Source: an uncultured Aquimarina sp.
GTDB taxonomy: Bacteria; Bacteroidota; Bacteroidia; Flavobacteriales; Flavobacteriaceae
Assembly: GCA_947498765.1 (NCBI GenBank)
Contig: CANMLG010000013.1
Location: forward strand, 1-40,135
Length of the DNA: 40,135 nucleotides
Direction: 5' to 3'
Shown here piece by piece: positions 34,932-40,135 of this stretch; the first letter of the stretch is position 1; the number at the start of each line of letters is the position of its first letter. Under the pieces are notes generated by a model. It did no database searches, had not been told where the DNA came from, and saw only the letters and a list, made by a program, of their open reading frames with translations. The translations under genes were made by a program, and so were the position numbers.

Positions 34932-37031
34932 TTACCCTAATTTTTTATCAGATAAACCTAATCCTTTTGCCAAATTAGCTAAGTTGCTAAATAGGTTTTG
35001 TTCACTACTATCGGTGGTTTTGCCTTTCAAATCAAGTAATAGATTTGCGATAGTTACATTTTTGATATCCTCTGATGAAATTCCGTATTTAGTAGCAAAG
35101 CCTTTTACTTTATCTAATAAATTTCCTTTAACATCATCGCTTCCTAAAATAGCATCTTTAACCTGAGTAATATTATCTGAATGGTTTACTAAACGGTCTA
35201 TTCCTTTTGATTTGGTGATCTGTCCAATAATTTGATCAAAGAACATGGTTTCTCCACCAACAATATCAATATTAGCGGCTTTTAAGGCAGCACCAATAAC
35301 ATCAGCTTGCGCGTAAGCAATTTCTTTTTGGATATTAATTTCGGCTAAGTCCACTTGTAATTCTTTGTCTAAACGCAACTTGAATTCTTCATGCTCTTTA
35401 CCCACACCGTCAAGTTTTTTCATAGCTTCTGCTTTTTCTTCAATACCAGCAGCTTCGGCTAAAGCGATTTCTTTATCACCAATAGCTTTTGCTAAGGCTT
35501 TTTCTTTGATAACTTCTGCTTCAGCAATACCTTCTTCTTTATTCGCTTCAGCTTTAGCTAAAATACCAGCAGCTTCAGCTTTGGCTTTTTTCTCAATAAC
35601 GGTAGCTTCAACAATACCTTGTCGTTCATTGGCATCAGCTTTAGCATGCATTACTTGAGCTTCAGACATTCCAATAACAGCTTCTTCCTTGGCAGTTGCT
35701 TCGGCTAATGTTTTACGAGCTTCCGCTTCTTTTTCACTAGCTTCTTTTTGGGCTTGCGCTTCAATATTAATTTCTTGAGCTTTTTGTTTTGCCGCTTCTT
35801 TTTGTGCTTCAGCTGCTTTGGTGGTTTTAATCAAAGCTTCTTCTGCTTCTGCTTGAGCTATAGTAATTTTAACTTGTTTCTGGCGATCTGCAGTTTTAAA
35901 GGCTTCAATATCCTTCATGTTTTCCTGCTCCTCAACCACACCTTTTTCTAAAGTAACCCGGTCTCTGATGACATCTTGAATATTTTTCTTTTCAACTTCG
36001 ACTACTTTTTCTTTTTCAATTTGGGCCAAGGTTACTATGCGTTCACGTTCGGTAGCTTCAAGCATACGGTCTTTTTCAACACGTTCAGTTTCCACAGCAT
36101 CGGTACGTTGCTTGTTTTTAGAAGCTACAATAATTTGTCGCTCCATGTTTTCTTCGGCAACTTTTACTTTTTCTTCAGTAATAATACGAGCAGTTTCAGC
36201 CTTTAAACGCTCTTCTTCTGATACTTTTAAGGTTTCCGCTTCTTCTCTAGCTTTAATATTGGCTATTTCGCGCTTTTGTTGTTCTTCTTTTTCGGCAAGT
36301 TGTTTGTCTAACTCTAAAATAGCTTCTCTAGCTTCCACATCTTGTTTACGGATCACCTTTTCCTCATCACGTTTAATTAAATTGGCTTTCATGTTTTGAG
36401 CGGCCGTTAATTCGGTGATTTTTTTAATTCCTTCCGCATCCAAAATGTTATCAGGTTTTAAATAGGTCACCGGAGTTTGCTCTAGGTAATCAATGGCGCA
36501 ATCTTCCAAGGTATATCCATTAAGGTCTGTTCCAATAATGTCTACAATTTCATCACGAAATTCTCTACGTGCCTCATACAATTCGGTGAATTGAAATTTT
36601 TTACCTACAGTTTTTAAAGCTTCGGAGAATTTAGCTTCAAATAATTCTTCTAAAGTGGATATGTCCGAGGCTCTTTCGCAACCAATGGTTTGTGCTACTT
36701 TTTTAATAAAGTCTACTTCGTTATTCACACGTACAAAAAAAGCAACTTTGATATCGGCACGCATGTTATCCTTACATACCAAACCGTCATTTCCTAGACG
36801 CTCAATTTGAATTTTTTTAACCGAAATATCCATAATTTCCAATCGGTGAAATACAGGAACCGAATACATTCCTTTATCGGTAGCCACTTTAGTCCCTTGA
36901 AAACCGGTACGTACCAAGGCTTGACCTTGAGGGACTTTTTTGTAAAACATTGCAATAATAGCAAAGTATACAATGATCAGGAATACGAGTAATCCTATTC
37001 CAATAGCAATAAGTTGTAAAATGTTGTTCAT
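34932..37031 (-). CDS. Flotillin-like SPFH protein (YqiK type)
   Basis: A 699-residue protein with a membrane anchor at residues about 5-28 (LIAIGIGLLVFLIIVYFAII) followed by an SPFH/band 7 domain (about 30-200: YKKVPQGQALVRTGFQG, VSVKKIQ-like ISVKKIQIERLGNDGLVCKD, EFRDEIVDIIGTDLNGY). A very long Ala/Glu/Lys coiled coil follows (about 215-545), including repeats such as EAEVIKEKALAKA. The C-terminal part (about 560-699) is more globular. This is the architecture of E. coli YqiK and bacterial flotillins that organise membrane microdomains. The YqiJ-like gene precedes it by 13 bases. Confidence 0.93.
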   Translation of the reverse strand: MNNILQLIAIGIGLLVFLIIVYFAIIAMFYKKVPQGQALVRTGFQGTKVATDKGMYSVPVFHRLEIMDISVKKIQIERLGNDGLVCKDNMRADIKVAFFVRVNNEVDFIKKVAQTIGCERASDISTLEELFEAKFSEALKTVGKKFQFTELYEARREFRDEIVDIIGTDLNGYTLEDCAIDYLEQTPVTYLKPDNILDAEGIKKITELTAAQNMKANLIKRDEEKVIRKQDVEAREAILELDKQLAEKEEQQKREIANIKAREEAETLKVSEEERLKAETARIITEEKVKVAEENMERQIIVASKNKQRTDAVETERVEKDRMLEATERERIVTLAQIEKEKVVEVEKKNIQDVIRDRVTLEKGVVEEQENMKDIEAFKTADRQKQVKITIAQAEAEEALIKTTKAAEAQKEAAKQKAQEINIEAQAQKEASEKEAEARKTLAEATAKEEAVIGMSEAQVMHAKADANERQGIVEATVIEKKAKAEAAGILAKAEANKEEGIAEAEVIKEKALAKAIGDKEIALAEAAGIEEKAEAMKKLDGVGKEHEEFKLRLDKELQVDLAEINIQKEIAYAQADVIGAALKAANIDIVGGETMFFDQIIGQITKSKGIDRLVNHSDNITQVKDAILGSDDVKGNLLDKVKGFATKYGISSEDIKNVTIANLLLDLKGKTTDSSEQNLFSNLANLAKGLGLSDKKLG

Positions 37032-37044
37032 AGTTTAAGAAAGT

Positions 37045-37773
37045 TTAATCGTTATAAGTTTTTACGTAGTAATAGTTTTTATCGGCTGATTGTTTTATAA
37101 TTAATATATTTTCGTGGTAATTGATTTGTTCTCCATGTAGTGATTTTACATAAATAGTCATAGGGTTCCCTTCGGCCAGGACTTCAGCAGATCCCATTTT
37201 ACTTTCTTTAATAGTGGAAAGCATTTTTCCTTTTCGACCCAATAAATCAATGGGTTTGTCACCATCCTTATTCAGGTTGATAAAGAAATTTTTAAAAGGA
37301 GTCGTAAAAATTTTAGTCAGAAATAATGACGGAATAATTCCCGCAATAAAAATGATAAAACCAAAGCTGTTGTTGTAGGTATGGGTTAATGTAGTTGTTA
37401 TGGTGGTACATAGCCACCAAATAAAAATCCAGCTTGTAAACGTAAACATAAAGGGCAACCCAACAAAATTGAAATAGATGAGTACAATTTGCCACCATTT
37501 TAGTGGTTTACGGCGGTTGGGTACCACATCTTCTTTATTAAGTTCGGCATTAGCTACATCTTCAAAATCCAGATTGCCACCTTCGATACTAGTATGGGTG
37601 TCGATATCAGCATCCACATCAATGTCTACATCTGCGTCAATGTCAATATCCACATCATATTCAAAATCAATACCCGAAATCATGGTAAATAACCAGTATA
37701 CAATAAGTAATAGCATTAATATGGTAAGTATGCTATTTACAGGCGAAAAGACGATGTGAGATAGTTGTTCCAA
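37045..37773 (-). CDS. YqiJ-like OB-fold membrane protein
   Basis: A 242-residue protein. Residues about 13-35 form one helix. An Asp-rich stretch (about 37-60, DVDIDIDADVDIDVDADID) follows, then two further helices (about 92-120 and about 133-153). A C-terminal OB-fold (about 172-240, LLGRKGKMLSTIKESKMGSA) resembles YqiJ/NfeD-type partners of flotillins. Pairing immediately upstream of the flotillin is the common arrangement, and the two are thought to work together. It lies 37 bases after the Cys-tail gene. Confidence 0.82.
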   Translation of the reverse strand: MEQLSHIVFSPVNSILTILMLLLIVYWLFTMISGIDFEYDVDIDIDADVDIDVDADIDTHTSIEGGNLDFEDVANAELNKEDVVPNRRKPLKWWQIVLIYFNFVGLPFMFTFTSWIFIWWLCTTITTTLTHTYNNSFGFIIFIAGIIPSLFLTKIFTTPFKNFFINLNKDGDKPIDLLGRKGKMLSTIKESKMGSAEVLAEGNPMTIYVKSLHGEQINYHENILIIKQSADKNYYYVKTYND

Positions 37774-37810
37774 TGTGTTCGTTTTAAGTTGTTAGTTAAT
37801 TTATTATGTG

Positions 37811-38875
37811 TTAGTCACCTCCGCATGATGAACAACTGGAGCATGACGAGCAAGAACTCCAGCTAGAGGAACTATCAGAATCACTACTCCAATCCCCAAA
37901 ATCAAACCAACTAGATGAGGAATCATCAGTAGTATCAATTTCATCAGGTTCGTTAATACTAATAGGGTCATGACTTAAAGTTTCAGTAACTAAACTATCC
38001 GTATTAGCTTCACTATTAAAAATTTCATGACTTGAATTAATTTCTTCGGCATAACCTAAATCTTCGCCATGTTCATTTTCAAAATGAGATTGATGTATTA
38101 CAGTATGATGGTCGTGCATAACATCGGACCAAATAAGACTGTAAAAAATATAGTTATCAAAACCATAGTAGCCTCCATAAGCACCACCTCTCGTTGTGTT
38201 AGGGGTATATTCTTTTTTAGAAGCTATTTTTTTTGTTGGTAATATGTATTTTGTTTTTATAAATACTTCGATGTCATCAGCAGCAATTTGATGTTTGATT
38301 TCAAATTTAATTTTCTCTAAATAACGTTCGAATTCATCATGCTTTTGTTTTTTAAACAAATCAAAAACTTCTTGATATTGAACCACTTTTTTAATTTCTT
38401 CTTTTGAATTCTCAGAAGCAAATTGATTCAATAATCCAGAAACTTTGATAACAATTGGATAAACACCAACTTTATGATCTCTATTAATGCTTATTTCAAA
38501 AAGGTATTTGAAGGTCTCATCTTTATGCTCTAATACTAAATTAAGTTGAGAAAAATGAATAGACATGGCTTCGTTAACTTCAATTTCGTATTTATCTAAA
38601 GCTAATTTTAAATCATTTTCTTTTCCTTCTTTATCATGATAAAAGTCGATATCATCATGTGATAATTTAATAATATTTGTAACCCCTAAATTTCTAAAGC
38701 TAGCGTTAATTTGTTGTAAAATAGAAACTGCGGTAAAGGTTTCTTGCTCTTCTTTATCAGAAACAACTCCAAGTGTTAAACTATGTAAAAACTTCCTAAA
38801 TGCCTTTGTCGGTTTTACACGATTTATTTTTGTTAGTTGCGATGGGTCAATTGTAATAGTTCCTTCGAAATACAT
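37811..38875 (-). CDS. Protein with Ser/Cys-rich C-terminal tail
   Basis: A 354-residue soluble protein. Residues about 1-190 look folded (FEGTITIDPSQLTKINRVKP, INRDHKVGVYPIVIKVSGLL). A linker with GGAYGGYYGFDNY and a run of acidic residues leads to a Ser/Trp/Cys tail: SSSSWSSCSSCSSCSSCGGD at the very end, with four CxxC-like Cys spaced by three. Such tails recur in uncharacterised proteins (TIGR04222-like) and may bind metal or be modified. The next gene upstream ends in NCGSCHN, also Cys-rich. Function unknown. Confidence 0.68.
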   Translation of the reverse strand: MYFEGTITIDPSQLTKINRVKPTKAFRKFLHSLTLGVVSDKEEQETFTAVSILQQINASFRNLGVTNIIKLSHDDIDFYHDKEGKENDLKLALDKYEIEVNEAMSIHFSQLNLVLEHKDETFKYLFEISINRDHKVGVYPIVIKVSGLLNQFASENSKEEIKKVVQYQEVFDLFKKQKHDEFERYLEKIKFEIKHQIAADDIEVFIKTKYILPTKKIASKKEYTPNTTRGGAYGGYYGFDNYIFYSLIWSDVMHDHHTVIHQSHFENEHGEDLGYAEEINSSHEIFNSEANTDSLVTETLSHDPISINEPDEIDTTDDSSSSWFDFGDWSSDSDSSSSWSSCSSCSSCSSCGGD

Positions 38876-38887
38876 ATGTGTTAGTTT

Positions 38888-39286
38888 TTAGTTATGACAC
38901 GAACCACAGTTGATGTCTTTCCATTCTTTTGTTGCTAAATCTCCCCATATTTTTGGGTGAGGCCGCCCGTATTTTTTTATATATAAATGGATGGTTTTTT
39001 TAAAAACCTTAGGGTATTCTTTGCCTCCTGGTGTATGATGTATAAAACGTTGATAATGTTTATTACAAAAATGATGATAAAAACGAGTAAATAAAATGAA
39101 TTCATGCCAAACCAAGTCAACAATGTGTGAAGGACTTAAATTTTTATTTGTATGGAAAATTAAGTCTAAAAATCGAATGAGTTCTAAAAGTAATTCATCT
39201 GATGTCACATCATAGGTTTTACATATGAAGGCAATCTTATCTTCAATTATTGGAATACTATTTTTAATTTCTGTTACTTTTTCCAA
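38888..39286 (-). CDS. GRDP-like protein with WHEF motif
   Basis: A 132-residue protein resembling the N-terminal region of glycine-rich domain-containing proteins: VDLVWHEFILFTRFYHHFCN, FIHHTPGGKEYPKVFKKTIH, then NCGSCHN at the C terminus. The conserved W-H-E and the H-H-x-P could bind a metal or hold a fold. The short CGSCH end looks like a heme site, but there is no signal peptide, so metal binding is the better guess. It lies 12 bases from the Ser/Cys-tail gene. Function unknown. Confidence 0.68.
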   Translation of the reverse strand: MEKVTEIKNSIPIIEDKIAFICKTYDVTSDELLLELIRFLDLIFHTNKNLSPSHIVDLVWHEFILFTRFYHHFCNKHYQRFIHHTPGGKEYPKVFKKTIHLYIKKYGRPHPKIWGDLATKEWKDINCGSCHN

Positions 39287-39326
39287 AAGTGTTTTGTTTG
39301 TACTTAATTCATTAAATCAAAGCGAT

Positions 39327-39461
39327 CTAATTATCCCGTTTTTCAAAATCCTCTGTTTTTCGTTGTTTCATTTGATAGAAAATAAAATAAATCAACAGAA
39401 TAATAAGTCCGCCACCGAGTAAGCCATTCATGCCTAAAATCATAAGTTCAATATGTTTCAT
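39327..39461 (-). CDS. 44-residue membrane peptide
   Basis: The minus strand reads MKHIELMILGMNGLLGGGLI, ILLIYFIFYQMKQRKTEDFE, KRDN, stop. One hydrophobic segment (about 6-29) with a GLLGGG motif is followed by a basic-acidic tail, so it is a single-pass peptide of the kind that tunes larger membrane partners. Its ATG overlaps the YbjQ stop by one base (TAATG), a strong sign of coupled translation. Confidence 0.72.
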   Translation of the reverse strand: MKHIELMILGMNGLLGGGLIILLIYFIFYQMKQRKTEDFEKRDN

Positions 39462-39778
39462 TAGGCGTTGATTTTTACAGCCGTACCATAAGCTAAAATT
39501 TCAGAACAACCTTGCATTACCATAGATGTAGTTAAGCGAACATTGATAACGGCATCCGCACCTAGGCGTTTGGCATCTTGCTGCATGCGCTGCATGGCCT
39601 GTTCGCGTGATTCTGCTTGTAGTTTGGTGTATTCGCTAATTTCACCACCAACAATATTTTTAAGGCCAGCAAAAATATCGCGTCCCACATTTCTGGCTCT
39701 AACGGTACTCCCTCGAGCTACACCTAAAATTTCATTAATTTCTTTATTTGGAATATAATCTGTTGTTGAAAGTATCAT
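39461..39778 (-). CDS. YbjQ-family (UPF0145) protein
   Basis: A 105-residue protein of full family length with LSTTDYIPNKEINEILGVAR, GSTVRARNVGRDIFAGLKNI, VGGEISEYTKLQAESREQAM, RLGADAVINVRLTTS. The family forms a pentameric beta-alpha fold and is often called heavy-metal-binding, though the activity is not shown. It is the first gene of the cluster; 353 bases lie beyond it within the window, with repeats. Coupled by TAATG to the membrane peptide. Confidence 0.9.
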   Translation of the reverse strand: MILSTTDYIPNKEINEILGVARGSTVRARNVGRDIFAGLKNIVGGEISEYTKLQAESREQAMQRMQQDAKRLGADAVINVRLTTSMVMQGCSEILAYGTAVKINA

Positions 39779-40010
39779 ATTGTATATGTTTTAGTTGTGG
39801 TTACTGTTAAATAAACTATTGATTGTAATGCTTAATATTTAATGTGTTTACATAGGTAGATGGATAAAAGCTTTGTTTTGTTTTTTTGTTGTAATCAATT
39901 GGAAAACGTACTGCGCGAACAAGCACATTTTCCAATTTTAGGCTAACATTTGGGTTAAAAATTTAAAAAAGGATATGCATTAAAAAATACCATAGGTTTC
40001 TAACATACAA
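39779..40010. other. Leader region of the cluster with an inverted repeat
   Basis: AATTGGAAAA (39897-39906) and TTTTCCAATT (39928-39937) are perfect 10-base inverted repeats around a 21-base GC-richer loop. No TAnnTTTG box was found for the minus-strand genes, so the promoter may be atypical or further away. No gene seen. Confidence 0.5.
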
Positions 40011-40135
40011 GTTGACAGTTGACAGTTGACAGTTGACAGTTGACAGTTGACAGTTGACAGTTGATGGTTGATGGTTGATGGTTGATGGTTGATGGTTGAT
40101 GGTTGATGGTTGATGGTTGATGGTTGATGGTTGAT
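40011..40135 (+). repeat. Heptamer array GTTGACA x7 then GTTGATG x10+
   Basis: Seven perfect units of GTTGACA (40011-40059) are followed without break by ten full units of GTTGATG (40060-40129) and a partial unit at the window edge. The array is cut off by the end of the window, so the true length is unknown. It is not coding and has no spacer, so it is not CRISPR. Confidence 0.97.

Noticed and set aside
35365..36399. Several long frames antisense to the flotillin gene
   Set aside because: They mirror the Ala/Glu/Lys-biased codons of the coiled coil and have no independent support.
38888..38906. Possible c-type heme site CGSCH at the end of the GRDP-like protein
   Set aside because: The protein has no signal peptide and the motif is at the extreme C terminus, so heme attachment in the periplasm is unlikely.
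40011..40135. CRISPR-like array at the window end
   Set aside because: The units are 7 bases with no spacers between them, and no cas genes are present; it is a simple tandem repeat.

Overview
The window is AT-rich DNA from a Bacteroidota chromosome, most likely a marine member of the Flavobacteriaceae. The evidence is: promoter boxes of the Bacteroidota type (TTG, about 19-20 bases, then TAnnTTTG) before several genes; secreted proteins ending in type IX secretion (T9SS) sorting domains; a type II (GSII-like) glutamine synthetase; a carboxypeptidase-regulatory-like domain protein and a TonB plug-like protein; a cyclophilin-FKBP fusion; heptanucleotide tandem repeats; and a GH16 enzyme resembling agarases and porphyranases. 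No rRNA, CRISPR array or recognisable transposase gene was seen.

Left part (1-9.9 kb): a GH63-type glucosidase follows a broken short-chain dehydrogenase gene. Two hypothetical genes, tRNA-Arg(ACG) and apt come next. A T9SS-secreted GH16 polysaccharidase is flanked by two diverged copies of a 289-base segment made of the 3' end of apt and the 3' end of a small convergent gene. This looks like a Campbell-type integration scar. Two envelope proteins, one carboxypeptidase-regulatory-like and one plug-like, follow on the minus strand.

Middle part (10-21 kb) holds mostly ordinary genes: a Na+/Ca2+ antiporter, a START-like protein, glnA, purM, a diheme cytochrome-c peroxidase, an expansin-like secreted protein with a T9SS tail, a cyclophilin-FKBP fusion, and a secreted protein with three 127-residue repeats. 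Short inverted-repeat elements of one family (about 150-230 bases, no coding capacity) occur at 1, 4.1, 18.6 and 20.8 kb.

Right part (21.1-39.8 kb): eighteen genes run in the same direction on the minus strand and form the most interesting region. In transcription order they encode a YbjQ-family protein, a 44-residue membrane peptide, a GRDP-like protein, a protein with a Ser/Cys tail, a YqiJ-like OB-fold membrane protein, a YqiK-like flotillin, a lipoprotein, a membrane protein, a DUF559 endonuclease beside a palindromic repeat, a 1,629-residue AAA+ ATPase, a membrane protein, a DUF4178 protein, a lipoprotein, a double-DUF350 membrane protein, a membrane-embedded spermidine synthase-like enzyme, an S-adenosylmethionine decarboxylase, a TrkA-linked K+ channel and a TPR-like lipoprotein. 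The set combines polyamine synthesis, membrane microdomain proteins, ion flux and a giant ATPase. I infer a membrane-associated stress or maintenance system; its function is not shown by the sequence.
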